Below are positions 1-15,700 of a stretch of DNA of 64,000 nt, in pieces. The stretch is from Blastomussa wellsi (taxonomy: Eukaryota > Cnidaria > Anthozoa > Scleractinia > Plerogyridae): positions 21,365,706-21,429,705 of the forward strand of contig OX393567.1 of NCBI GenBank assembly GCA_947652115.1, given 5' to 3'. The notes below the pieces were generated by a model, which was given only the letters and a program-made list of their open reading frames with translations, did no database searches and was not told the DNA's origin. The translations under genes and the position numbers were made by a program. Position 1 is the stretch's first letter. Each line of letters begins with the position of its first letter.

Positions 1-786
1 CGACCTTTCTTTTCTCGCTACCTTCTACTCTCCACAGCCTTTCTAGCTGCTGGAAAAGTTACGGTCCAGATCCATTGGTAAACCCTAATAAGGAGGCCCA
101 GTATTGACCTTTTAATGAACCAAAACCGAATGAGTGAATTCGATTGTAATGGACAGTCGTGTGGAAAGACCTGTCCCAGCTGCATCAGATTCTTATCACA
201 AATTTCCAGGTGTTCGCATTTGCTATTTTTGCAGCTTGCAAGCTGTCTATATTCAGTTGGAAGTTAGTCAACTGATTTTTCAGGTGCACGCGTTTTTTTG
301 TTTTCAGCTGGTTAGCAGACTTTTGAAAGATGTAAACTGTAAGTTCTTAGGTATCAACATTGTAAATTGATTTTCATTGACATCTCGTGTGAATCTAAAG
401 TCCGGTGAGATTTTACATCTGAGCTATAATGAAGATTTACGTTCTACGACCTTGAAGAATAAACGCGTGAAGATCAAGTCCTTGAGTGTTCTTGTTCCAG
501 TTGAAGTAAAAATGCGTTCGAGGCACACACGATCTCATTCAACATCCGGCGGAAGTTAATATTAACCAAGTGTACCTTTATGTTTGCTAACAACCCAAGG
601 GATTTCAGAGGTGGCTAAGTGGCATCGCTTCGACGCGAGGTTTTTTACTACCACTGATTTTTCCGACATTGCAACTATATTTGCCTCACGTCTTCTTTTT
701 CGTTTGTTTCGGTACATTTAATACTGCCTCCTTCAGCCGAAAGATATTATTTGCCAGTGGGAATGGTTTTAAGCACTCCAAAAATT

Positions 787-1087
787 GACTCCACTGTAGA
801 ATAACAGTGTGTTTGGGTGCGAGTGTGCAAGCATCACCGGCTTTCGCATTGGTAAAATCCTTCCATTTGAAGAGATAAAAACATTGAAAACTGTAAGACA
901 CACTGAGATATATCCCTTGTATTGGATACCAGCGTATTCCATTCTACTATTAAATACTAACGTAGCACAAAAACTTCTGATTTAGCTAAACTGAGGCCCG
1001 TCTCCACTACAGAATAACCGTGGATTTGGGTATGAGAGCGGGTGCATCGCCTGCTTTCGCATTGGTAAACTGCTTCCACTTTAAGAG
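787..1087. repeat. Diverged direct repeat, two copies
   Basis: About 88 bases at 787-874 recur at 1000-1087 in the same orientation with moderate divergence. Both start with a TCCACT(G/A)..AGAATAAC block and both contain CTTTCGCATTGGTAAA followed by a TTCCA(T/C)TT.AAGAG block. I see no coding signal. It may be part of a dispersed element. Confidence 0.55.
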
Positions 1088-1199
1088 CGCGTTCATTAGT
1101 AAGTGTTTTTGTCTCGTTTAGCTGGGAGGGGGGGGGGGTTCAAGGGATGCCCGTGACCCCCCTTTGGGACACTTTTTTAAGTGAATAATACCTTCAAAT

Positions 1200-1300
1200 G
1201 AATAGAGGGGGTAAGTTTATAAAGAAACTGTGGTACAGCGTCGGTGGGAAGTATAACAAGATAATTTGGTTTTATCAACTGGGTGAATTGGCCACCAGAT
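1200..1300 (+). repeat. Fragment of dispersed short interspersed element
   Basis: The block running GGGGGTAAGTTTATAAAGAA, then a GTCGGTGGGAAGTATAACAA segment, then TTTGGTTTTATCAACTGGGT matches, in reverse orientation, the short insertion found at 10854-11020. This copy lacks the middle part, which contains the GACGAAGTGCTAACGCTCG-type core. Confidence 0.6.
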
Positions 1301-2298
1301 TTACAGCCAAGTTTAACTTTATTTTGGCCAGTCCATTCACCTCCAGAGTTGTAATCAAGAAAATACCCTACAGTTCTAATAAAACATACAACTAAAGGTT
1401 TTCTGTTCCATGATAGGCCCAATTTGGGCAAGGTAAAATTTGTTTTAATTTTTTTACATGGCTTTCGCGGTTTTTATTGTCACGTGTTTCTGTTCAATAA
1501 ACTGATACACAATAAATAAAGCGGACAAGGCCAAAGATATGTCCGGGAAGGGTGGGTGGGGTCCGTACCCTCTCACAGGCATGAGGGTTTTCTACATTAG
1601 TAAAATATATTTTCCTCAGTTACTGTGGTCTCCTTGTAAAGATTGCCCTAATACTTCAATGCTTTAAAGTCCAATTTGTACTTCATGATAGAGAAAGGTA
1701 CCGTAAAAGTCAAGTGATTTGCCCAAGAACACAACACATTGTGACTCTGAGCAGGGCCAGACCCATAAACCAGGCTCCATACTATTTTTAACTTATGAAA
1801 TGCCCTGACTTTTCCAGAATCTAATTTGCCATGACCTTTCATAGTCTTCCGTAAATTTGGCATTTTCATGGAAATTTTCAAACGTTTTCTTTGGGCATTA
1901 GTTGAAAATAAAGTTAGAAAATTGTAGTTTGGAAAAACATTGGATATGAGTATCTGCCTTTTTGGGTTTTAACTTCTAGTCATTGTGCCACCATCTTGTT
2001 GTGTCTCCAAGCGTCCATGTTGTGTCTCCAAGACTGTGGCACAACAAAACTATTATTTTTGGATGATGAGGCAACCAACGACATAATTACCAATAATATC
2101 CAATGACTGAAAATTCCTAACTCATCGTGGATTTTCAGCCCTTTAAAACTGCCTAATGATTCACTAGAGACTCTTGGTGGCTGGTATTTGGGTTACAAAT
2201 CTGGAACCTCTCTGCTGCTACTGGGTGTCTGCTGGGCCCATGGCCTACAAAACAAAAAATAACAATGTCAGAAGAATTAAACAACTGCTCACTAACAA

Positions 2299-2332
2299 GG
2301 GTTGAGGGAGGGGGAGGGGGGAGGGGGTGGGG
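2299..2332 (+). other. G-rich run, potential G-quadruplex
   Basis: At least five G-tracts of three or more are separated by one to three bases on the plus strand. This composition can fold as a quadruplex. No function is implied by position; it lies about 0.9 kb beyond the TVP23 stop codon, on that gene's template side. Confidence 0.5.
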
Positions 2333-2589
2333 ATAGTGACCATTATGGCAAGTGCAGAGCAGACTTACCATCCTTTGTTTGTGAAGTCACAAGCCGCATA
2401 GATTATTAACTCATTATTAATTAAATTTCTTGTTGTTATCGGTTCTTATATGAGGTCTTCTCAGTGATTTATGCTAGCATATGATTATTTACATGGGCAT
2501 GCAACTTTAATACCCTAAGAATTTGGTACTAGATTTAGCATTTGGCTGAAAATATTTCTCCTTGATTGGGTTTCATCAGAGCTCCTGGT

Positions 2590-2850
2590 CCTTGAAAGAA
2601 CATTCTTAAACTCAATAATAATTCATCAAGTTTAAACAAAGGAAATTAGTAATTAGCATAGATTTTTATGTTTTTTTTTCTTCATTTTCTCTATAGTTTT
2701 AGGTTTGATTGAGAAGATATATCAACACTTTCAAGAGTGTTTCAAAAATGCTCTGCTGCGTGTCATAATTTCTACTCTCTTCTCAGTGTTTAGAAATGTG
2801 ATGAAATACTGTTTATCGGGTTTGATATAATTATTACATCTTTGAACTCT
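2590..2850. repeat. Dispersed repeat copy (family also at 14915-15215)
   Basis: The order AATAATTCATCA, AACAAAGGAAAT, TTAGCATAGATTTTTA, TTGAGAAGATA, CTGCTGCGTGTC and CTCTTCTC is shared with 14915-15215. The latter copy is better preserved and has internal inverted arms. This copy is more diverged. Confidence 0.6.
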
Positions 2851-2950
2851 AGTCTGGCCTAATTTAAGTCAGATTTCAATATTTGATATTCCTTTATTCT
2901 ACCATTATAGCCATCTAAAATTACTTAATATATCTTTTTACCACTCTCAA

Positions 2951-2956
2951 TTTATT
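2951..2956 (-). promoter_or_regulatory. Candidate poly(A) signal of TVP23
   Basis: AATAAA on the minus strand lies about 270 nt after the TVP23 stop codon. Other TTTATT matches nearby mean this is a candidate only. Confidence 0.3.
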
Positions 2957-3024
2957 TTTTAAATAGCATACCATTTTAAGTAGTAAAGTTGAATTCAATG
3001 GATAAATCAGGTAGATTAAAATAA

Positions 3025-3097
3025 CCGCCGCCTGGTTAGCTCAGTTGGTAGAACGCCGGACTGTTGTGTGGAAGTTCTCAGGTTCGAGCCCCAGACT

Positions 3098-3134
<37 letters not shown>

Positions 3135-3200
3135 TGCGCTGCCTTTGCAATGACATTTGCAAATGGTCAAACATTCTAGTCTTCTCAGAATAATAGAAAT
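3025..3200 (+). repeat. tRNA-derived SINE, 5' part
   Basis: The tRNA-like head carries the A-box region GGTTAGCTCAGTTGGTAGA and the B-box region GGTTCGAGCCCC. It is followed by the same body as the full element at 20610-21014 (ACTCAGGGTCTTAAAATAAC, CTAGTCTTCTC). The copy is truncated before the element's 3' half. It lies opposite in strand to TVP23, in that gene's presumed 3' UTR, and ends within about 25 nt of the TVP23 stop codon. Confidence 0.8.
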
Positions 3201-3222
3201 GAAGTGGAAGATGCAAAGAGAC

Positions 3223-7610
<4,388 letters not shown>

Positions 7611-7869
7611 CTTGATATTTGTATGGCCGCTGACCACATAAAAGACGTTGGCATTTTAACGGGCTTAACGTTGTGTAAGTTTGTGTAAAACGTCCCGACC
7701 TCTTCAAATCGCCAGCAGATAAATCTCCATATAAGGGTACCTATAGTCTCCCTATTTTTTCCATCACTTATCTTGTATTTGAAATGCGAACTGCAAAAAA
7801 CCCCTGCCGTTTCCGCGTGAGGAAATAGGCAGGCTTTCTGGATAGCGTTCGATATGCCATGTTAGCGTA

Positions 7870-8060
7870 GAATTGAAGGGGGCGGGGGGAGGGGGTACTC
7901 CGTTATATGGGCTATGCGGAGACATGCGCTGGATAGGGTCTATGGTTTTTGACCTCTCAGTCCTGAGCAGGGTATATAATTTCAAGCGAGTCTGTCCTAA
8001 ACAGAGTCTGGAATCGTCCAAGACAGGGTATGGCTTCAACACTTTCGTCGAGTTTTAAGC
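7870..8060. repeat. GGGTATG-family dispersed repeat
   Basis: It begins with a G-rich tract and GGGGGTACTCCGTTATATGG, then carries GGGTCTATGGTTTTTGACC and an AGGGTATGGCTTC block. The same order of blocks occurs at 49690-49850 and, in part, at 8690-8820, 17530-17660 and 49260-49330. Confidence 0.65.
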
Positions 8061-8840
8061 ATATTCGAAATCAGAAATGTTGATCATTGCCTATATACGG
8101 TCACGAAGCGATTATTTTCCGTCATCTGTACTTGACAAATATCCTGCGTTATTATTGGATTATTCAACAAATCATCACGTTGCCCATATATGGTCATTAT
8201 GCTCTCAGAGCTGACAGATATTGTGTGGTATGCGTTCAAGTAAGGACAATTCGGTAGGTCTCGCAAAAGCGCCGCATAATGGCAATTTTTCTAGCCGTAA
8301 AATGCTCTTAGTTGACAATTTGTTGAATAATAAAACAATTATCCTGCTCAATCTCACGGAATATCGTCTGATTCCAAATAAATAAAATTCCAGGATAATT
8401 ATTAAACATGGAGTTAAATAACGATAATTTGGCCAAGTCTCGTAAAGCGCCGCGCTGCGGGAACTTTGAATTGAAATTGAAGTACCGTATTTTCTCGATT
8501 AGACGCCCCCGGCGTTTATTTAATTTTTCAAGGTGTTTTTTCGCGGTCAGTCACGAGCCTGGGGTCACGAGTCAATTTCCTCCGAGGAAAAATTTTATAT
8601 TAGGGCCAATCGTCTTGGTGTGGTGGGCGCGATGCAGCTACACTTGATCGTGAAGTATAAAGGATTCTGGGAGAAAAGACCCTGTTCCAGAGTCCACTAT
8701 TACAAGTAAATAGAACTCTCTATATATATACACCCTGTTCCAAAGCCAGCGTGGCAAAAAGCACGCCCATATCCTCAAACAGCCCATATATAAGGGTACC
8801 CGCCGGGGGTCAAAACGCCTGGTTACCCAATCAGTCATCT

Positions 8841-9008
8841 AATAGACCAATTCCGATATATTAATATTCTAACATGTCACCGAGGCTTGGGGGAATAAAA
8901 CAAAAGATTTTGCATCGAGGCTTAGGGATGAATAAATAATTTCTTTTGTTTTATTCCCCTAAGCCTCGGCGCCATGTTAGAATTTTAATATATCGGAATT
9001 GGTCTATT
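8841..9008. mobile_element. 168-bp foldback (MITE-like) element
   Basis: Outer arms 8841-8876 and 8973-9008 are near-perfect inverted repeats (AATAGACCAATTCCGATATA on the left). Inner arms carry CGAGGCTTGGGGGAATAAAA and its complement. The element folds almost completely and has no ORF. Confidence 0.75.
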
Positions 9009-9119
9009 ACAACCCACGTGCGCGGTTCCTATCATATATCTATTTCACATGTAAATGAATGGTCGCTAACCAAAAGTTCCGACTATAATGATTTTACTGG
9101 GAAAATTTTGGTATTTAGG

Positions 9120-9310
9120 GAAAGCGAGGATGGTGCAGTGGTGAGAACGCTCGCTCCAACCATTGTGGCCCGGGTTCTATTCTGGCCCAGTCCCATATTT
9201 GCGTTGAATTTGTTGTTGGTTCTCGCCTAGCTCCCAGGGTTTTTCTCCGGGTTCTTCCATTTTCCTCCCTCCTCAAAAACTAATATTTCTTAATTTCATT
9301 TCGACCTGGA
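9120..9310 (+). repeat. SINE-like repeat
   Basis: A tRNA-like start (GGATGGTGCAGTGGTGAGAA, then CCCGGGTTCTATTCTGG resembling a B box) is followed by GTTGTTGGTTCT and CAGGGTTTTTCTCCGGGTTC. A reverse-orientation relative lies at about 22030-22180. Confidence 0.55.
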
Positions 9311-9529
9311 TAGAGGACCCGCATGAAAACCAGCTGAGGCTGATGTGGCTTCCTCTCCAAATATCGTTATTATTATTTTTTTTTTGAAGTGGTCACTTTA
9401 ATACGAGGTTGTAGCACAGGCAAGTTCAACTGTATCTGGATTACACAGACCTGTCAACGTCACATGTACAGCAAATGCAAAATAGAGCGGTATCGTAAGT
9501 AATAGGCATTTACTACGCTTTGTGATTGG

Positions 9530-9670
9530 TCTAAAAAACTCGCGCCACTTTCTCATCCAATCAGACGTAAACCAAAACTGACCAATCTTGACTCGCCCGC
9601 GCACGTTTTCCCGCGCTTCTTTCATGTATTTGCTCTGCGTTTTGATTGGGTGCACTGGATTGTCTTTTTC
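9530..9670. repeat. Dispersed repeat related to 24800-25010
   Basis: Blocks TCCAATCAGACGTAAACCAA, GCGCACGTTTTCCCGCGCTT and TTCATGTA are shared with 24800-25010. I see no coding potential. Confidence 0.5.
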
Positions 9671-10105
9671 CTCTGTGATTGGCTAGAGAGATACATTGGT
9701 CTTGCTTTTACGGCACTAAATGCTCTTAAAGCAATCGCTTTTAAATACCTCTTTTGCAAAAACAGCAAAACAAAATCATGTTCATTATTGAAGAGTTCTG
9801 AATCACAGAATGACTGACAAATCACAGAATTTCTGAGTGACAAGCTGTCATAAGACTACACAATAACCAGTAAAACCAGATCAGCTTCAGCAACACAAGA
9901 ACAAAACCCGAATTAAAACTTGATTCTATTCGCTGCACAGTACAATGCAATTCTTCACTGTGCTGATTAGGGATAGACCATTAACTTTTAAGGGGGATGA
10001 AAATTTTGTCCCCTGCAAAGCAATGTTTTTCTGTGTACGTGTCTGTGCAAACATTTTCCTCAATCCTGCAATCTTTTTACTTTATAGTTCTCTGTCAGCA
10101 AAGAA

Positions 10106-10111
10106 TTTATT
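10106..10111 (-). promoter_or_regulatory. Candidate poly(A) signal of UBFD1
   Basis: AATAAA on the minus strand lies about 270 nt past the UBFD1 stop codon. Confidence 0.35.
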
Positions 10112-10383
10112 TGACCTTTCCAGGTTGCACACACACTGCAAACAATTGCTTTTAACATTTCTCATCCTCCTCCAAAAAATAATGATCTGTCCATCAAGGC
10201 AGCAAATGACATCTCCACTTGAAGCGGCGAACCTCCAATTGCTGTTGTTCTTCAAAAATATTTCAATCTGTGATCACATTGACAACACGAACTGATACGT
10301 TCACCATGAGTGTTTCCATTTAAAAGCAAGCCACTATAAGTTCACTGATTTCTCGGGTGGTAAACTGCATATAGGTAAACAGC

Positions 10384-12724
10384 CTAGAAAGGTTGCCATT
10401 TGCCGAGAATAGTGTCTTTAATGGCGTCCACATATTGAGCGGGAACCCAGTAAATCCAATATCGAGAAGCTTCTGTTGGTCCCAGCTGGATGGCCTGCAG
10501 CAAAAATAAAAGAAGTCAGTTTAAACAGAACTGCATGGAGCGGTTTTCACATGAAAGAATTCATATTTGAACTGCGGATGTAAAGTAGAGACGTTTAGAT
10601 TCTACGACGAGAACGACTACTAGCACGAGATCTGAATTTAAATTTTCTCGCACCTGCTAACAAAATAGCCTCACCAGAAAATTTCATTTTCCTTTTTTAT
10701 CAGCAGCAAAGGTAGCACGGTCATTTTTATTGAACGAAGTTGGCATATCCTAATCGCAAGATGATAAAACTACTAACATTTTGATAACTTGTTTTCGCCA
10801 CTATGAGTTTCAGTGAGAATGACGTAGTGGCGAAAACAAGTTATCAAAATGGTGTAATTTGGTTTTATCAACTGGGTTGCTAATGTGAATTAGCCACCGT
10901 AAAGAGATTCAAGAGCTGACGTTTCGAGCGTTAGCACTTCGTCGGAGCGAATCAACCAAATTATATTGTTATACTTCCCACCGACACGCAGGACCACAGT
11001 TTCTTTAGAAACTTACCCCCTTATCAAAATGGTAGCAATTTTATCATGTCGCGATTAGGAGAGGTCTGCCAACTTTGTTGTCGATAAAAAAGAAAATGAA
11101 GTTTTCTGGTGAGGCTATTTTGTTAGTACGAGTGAAAAAACTTCAAATCAAATCTGGTACTCATAATCGTCCTCGTCGTAGAATCTAAAGGTCTCTAGTG
11201 AAGAATGATCATCGCAGTGAATTTCCAATTTAAGCAATTGGAAAGAAGAAGCCTAAAAAAATCAGGGCTTCAACGGGATTCAAGCTATGAAGACACACAT
11301 TGAGAGCGAGGTCAATTTATTGAGTTCATATTTTCCCGTAAGGAGTAGTGAAATAATGTTCAGTATATGAAATAATTCATATTTGAGCTGCAGATGTAGA
11401 TGAAAGTGAAGAATGATCATCGCAGTGAATTTCCAATTTAAGCTCCCAATGTGTGGCTTCGTAGCTCAGTTGGTAGAGCATCGCACTGGTATCATGGAGG
11501 TCATGGTTTCGGATCCTGTTGAAGCCCTGATTTTTTCAGGCTTCTTTTTTTCAATTGCTTAAATTGGAAATCACTGTCAGTGATGATCATTCTTCACTTA
11601 ATTTTTAAGTGCCACAAGTAAATAATGTGTGTTTACTTTAGTTTTGAACTGCTAAGCTTAGTGATCGATCTAGAAAAACTCAACACAGGTTTTGTAGAAA
11701 ATTAAACGAGGAAGCACAAAAACTCAAACTTGCCACCAAATGGTCCCGAAACTTTTACCCAACACTGTTAGGTCAAATTTCTGTTGGATCAACAATTCTG
11801 TTGGGAACGTTTATACAGAAACACAAATGTAAGACCTCTCACCGATCATCTTACCATCATATGATATCCATCATGGTCCTCAATAGGTTCTGATATTACA
11901 TTTTTTATTGATCCCATTGGAATCTTTTCTGTTCTCTCTGTGTGAATAAAAGAAAAACGACAATTATGAAACAAGTTCTGCTTTTGTACAAGAGAACGCA
12001 AATTTGGCTGCATAGAAAGGTATTGAAAAATAATATTAAAAAGAACTTTCAAAGTCTCTTATCTGTTAGGCACAGTCACATGTTTGTGTGACTCCAAAAA
12101 TATCCATACCCACTGTACTAAGGGTCACTGGAAAGTCCAAAACTTTGCAAGTTGGGATTTGAAAGCGGGGTGTGGGTTTAAAGAAGAAAGAGACCTCATT
12201 TGGGAAACGGTATGGATATTTTGTGGAAATGAAATATTGAGAGGTCTATAGTTTTTCCAAAGCTGTGGTGAATGTATGTGACGTTGCTTGAATCCCCAAC
12301 ATACCTAAAATGTAGCCTTTTATTTGGGGTTGGGGGGAATAGACTCTATGCTGTCTTAATAATTTTAGAGGGCCTTTTACCAAGAAAGAGGGCCAGCAAA
12401 GCATTGTAGCATACCTTTTGTTCCTATCCAAAGTTGATCCAACTCCAGTTTGAAAGTTAATCTGACTTTTCCTCCATATTTGTTATACATCCCAGCAATT
12501 GGAACAGTAGGTAACTTTTCCTATTCAAAAAAAAAACATTTGAAATGTTCAGATTACACATCTTTACTGTGAGAATGCTCTCTTTCCAACATGTGGTTGA
12601 GTAGAAATAGACTGCGTCCAGCCCACTGAGTGTGAAGTGAAAAAAATCACAAGTAGAAAAAAGCACGAAAAAAAGGGACTGCTTAGAATCTAGGGAAGAA
12701 AAGTCATTATTATTATTATTATAA

Positions 12725-12755
<31 letters not shown>

Positions 12756-15700
12756 GTAGTTCTCCAGGACAGACAGCATTTCCGGTAGCTGATCCCTATG
12801 TGGAATTCTAATCCAGTGCAAGTTACATTCTGACATTGTTTAAAATTGTTGCCAACAAAAACATAATTTACTTTTTTTTTCTTGATTCCTGGCATGACGT
12901 CATCTGGTTTGCCTTTGTCTAATACTTTTTTATGCATCTGAAAATAACAGAAAGACAATCAGTTGTCAGTTCACCTCTCAAACACAAGGAAAATGAATGA
13001 TTTTGTTATTCCATAAGATTAAATTATATCTTAAACCTTTTGTTTACACAGAGGTTCCTTTGAAGAACCTGTTAGAAGGAAAGAAAGAAAACATAAGTTA
13101 GTCAACAAAAAGACTAGCGTTTCATTTCCCAGTTTGCCTTTTTTTAGCTTCAGATTATGACAATGGACACAAGACAAGACAGATAATGCATTTTGCATCA
13201 TTTACCTACCATTTATCGACCATTTGTTTTTGGAAATTGTAATTTCAATAAAATAAAAATAACCTGCTAAAAATACTTCATAGAAATGAGAAAAGCAGGG
13301 CATGTAATCTTTTAAGATCACTGGGATACTAATATAATAAAACAATAAATTATTTTTTTAACGTTTTGATACGATGCTATATAGGGAGGTCTGGCAAATA
13401 TGTACCCACACCCCACCCTACCTGAGGCCGTTTTCTCTTCTTTTAAAGTTCCTGGGGGAGGAGGAGTGACTTTCATGACATCATTAATGGTTGAGCCTAC
13501 AACCATCATTTTTACTCCATCGGTAACATGTAATTCTCGTAATGTCTTGCTACCATCCTTGACAAGCCCTGTGAAAGAAAAAATGCAAGGAAACATATGT
13601 TGTGGTTCAATTTTATCCTTGGTTCAAATTCTATAGACTGACCTGGCTAACATTTTCACATCATTGTTGTTGCCCAATTCAGATCATGCCATGATTCATT
13701 TGGAAGGGTTTGCCGTGCGCAACCGAGTGTATGGGAGTATATCCTAACAGAACAATTATAGCCTCTCAAATGAATCATAACGTGATCTGAATCGGGTAAC
13801 AACAACGATGCTAAAATGTTAGCCGAATAGGTCTTTTTGGGGTATGGTAATGTATGATAATGCATTTGAAACAAAGGAAAATAAAATTTGAACCACAATA
13901 TATCAACATAGGCACGCAATGCGTGCAAGAGTTATTTTTTTCAGTTTTGATATGGACGTATTGGGTATTTTTTTTTTGGTCAGCAAAACTAGCCCGTCCA
14001 AAACGAACGATCAATGACCAATTTAGTGTTGGGCCTTTTCCTGACAGCGTGTGCATTTTAAGTAAATGAACGCAATGCAAAATACGTTTGACTAGCGAAT
14101 TCATTCATGACGAAACTTTCCTGTCAACCATGAATAATATATCTGTAAAAACTGCAGTAATCAGTTTAATCAATCACTTTACTGCGCATGTCATTCCATT
14201 TTAAAAAACAATTTGACAATCTCGTCCCCAGAGCCCGCTTTTCTTTTGGTCACCATCAAGAAAAGCGGGCTCTGGGGACGAGATTGACAATTTGACTGGT
14301 TTCTTGATGCAACCCCAAACCTGATTGGATTGAAGTACGTCACTAATGCGTGGTTCAATTTTCCCTGTAACAATTCCTCCCCCCCCCCCGGCACACCCTT
14401 GGGCATTTGCCACATTTTAACTATTTTGCGGTGTATTCCCCATCCCCGGGCACACAGAAAAAGGCAATTCCCCACCCCCGGGAGTCCTCGTCAACCACAA
14501 GTACGTCATTTTGTGTACAAATTCGAGATAAAAAAATACTGATTTCCGTAAAAATAGCAAAAGAAGTACACGAAGAAGTTTTTTCAAGAACTACACTTTT
14601 CTGAATGCGACCGCAAAGTCCCTGGTATCTCGCGACTTAGCCACTTGTTATCGCAACATTGTCCTTAATAAAGGTATAATGGCTGACTTTCAATTGTTGC
14701 ACATCTACTCATGAATTTGAACGCTTTTCTAGACTGTATATATATCATAAATAACTGAGACTACATATATAGCATACGAAATCAAGACTACATTTATTTT
14801 TATAAAGAAAACTGAAGGAGAAATCTAACCCGTACGTCTCGCCACTTCCTTGGAAGAATAGGAAAGGAGCCACAAATCTTTAGAAAATATGAATGCTTTT
14901 AAACTCTCTTCTCAAACTCATTAATAATTCATCACGTTAAAACAAAGGAAATCAGAACCGTAACCGTGGTTTGGAAATGTGATCTTAATTAGCATAGATT
15001 TTTACGATTTTATTTCTTCGTTTTCACCGTAGTTTTAGTTTCGATTGAGAAGATAGATCAAACACTCGAGACAGTGTTTCATCGGCTATCCAAACACCTC
15101 GAAGTTCATTAAAAATACTCCGCTGCGCGTCGTATTTTCAACTCTCTTCTCGGTGTTTGGATATCCCGATGAAACACTGTCTCTCGTGTTTGATCTATTA
15201 CTTCTTTAACACTACTCATTACTACACGGCATTACAATGTTGTGAAGACATACCCACCTACCGCTTGTTGTGACTAAATGCCAATTCTAATTAACAAAGC
15301 TATTTCTACCTGAAAATGAAAAACTCAGAGACTCCAGGGCAGTGCAGAATGCGACACCAAACGTGATTCCTAGCCTTTTCTTGAAAGCAGTAACGTGATA
15401 CTTTTGTTTATTTGTAATATGATACTTTTGTTTTTCTTCGAAATGTTGAAACATGAACTTTGTTTTTCTGCATCGCTGATTTTCAACACAAAGCGTCATA
15501 TTTTGTGATTTATTAAACACGTACCAAAGTATTTTATCGAAAGACAATAAACGGATCAAATGGGAAAAACATATCTTTCGAAAGGGTTTTTTAAACGTAG
15601 TACAGTTAGTACATTGTTTTCTGGTTGTTATGAAATTTCTGCCGAAAATACTGGTGAAAGATTTTGCATATTTAATTACGAACGGTTCGTGAAATATTTA

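Larger units (their letters stand above)
1..2950. other. Left-end intergenic stretch, no gene recognised
   Basis: I find no exon chain here that I can tie to a family. Short open frames exist at 134-370 and 377-559, but they show no recognisable motif and no clear splice pairing. The end of a neighbouring gene could extend in from the left, but nothing proves it. The stretch holds a diverged direct repeat (787-874 and 1000-1087), a fragment of a dispersed repeat near 1205-1300, a G-rich run at 2299-2332 and a repeat-family copy at about 2590-2850. Confidence 0.5.
7611..10383. other. Intergenic region between TVP23 start and UBFD1 end
   Basis: No gene is recognised. The right-hand gene (UBFD1) ends here and TVP23 starts here, so 7611 to about 7720 should hold the TVP23 promoter; it contains no TATA box that I would call. 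The rest is repeats: GGGTATG-family copies (about 7870-8060 and 8690-8820), a foldback (8841-9008), a SINE-like copy (about 9120-9310) and a dispersed repeat (about 9530-9670). Confidence 0.6.

Noticed and set aside
15287..15559. A 90-residue minus-strand frame as a gene
   Set aside because: The sequence is a repeat with another copy at 40050-40560 in which the frame is not kept.
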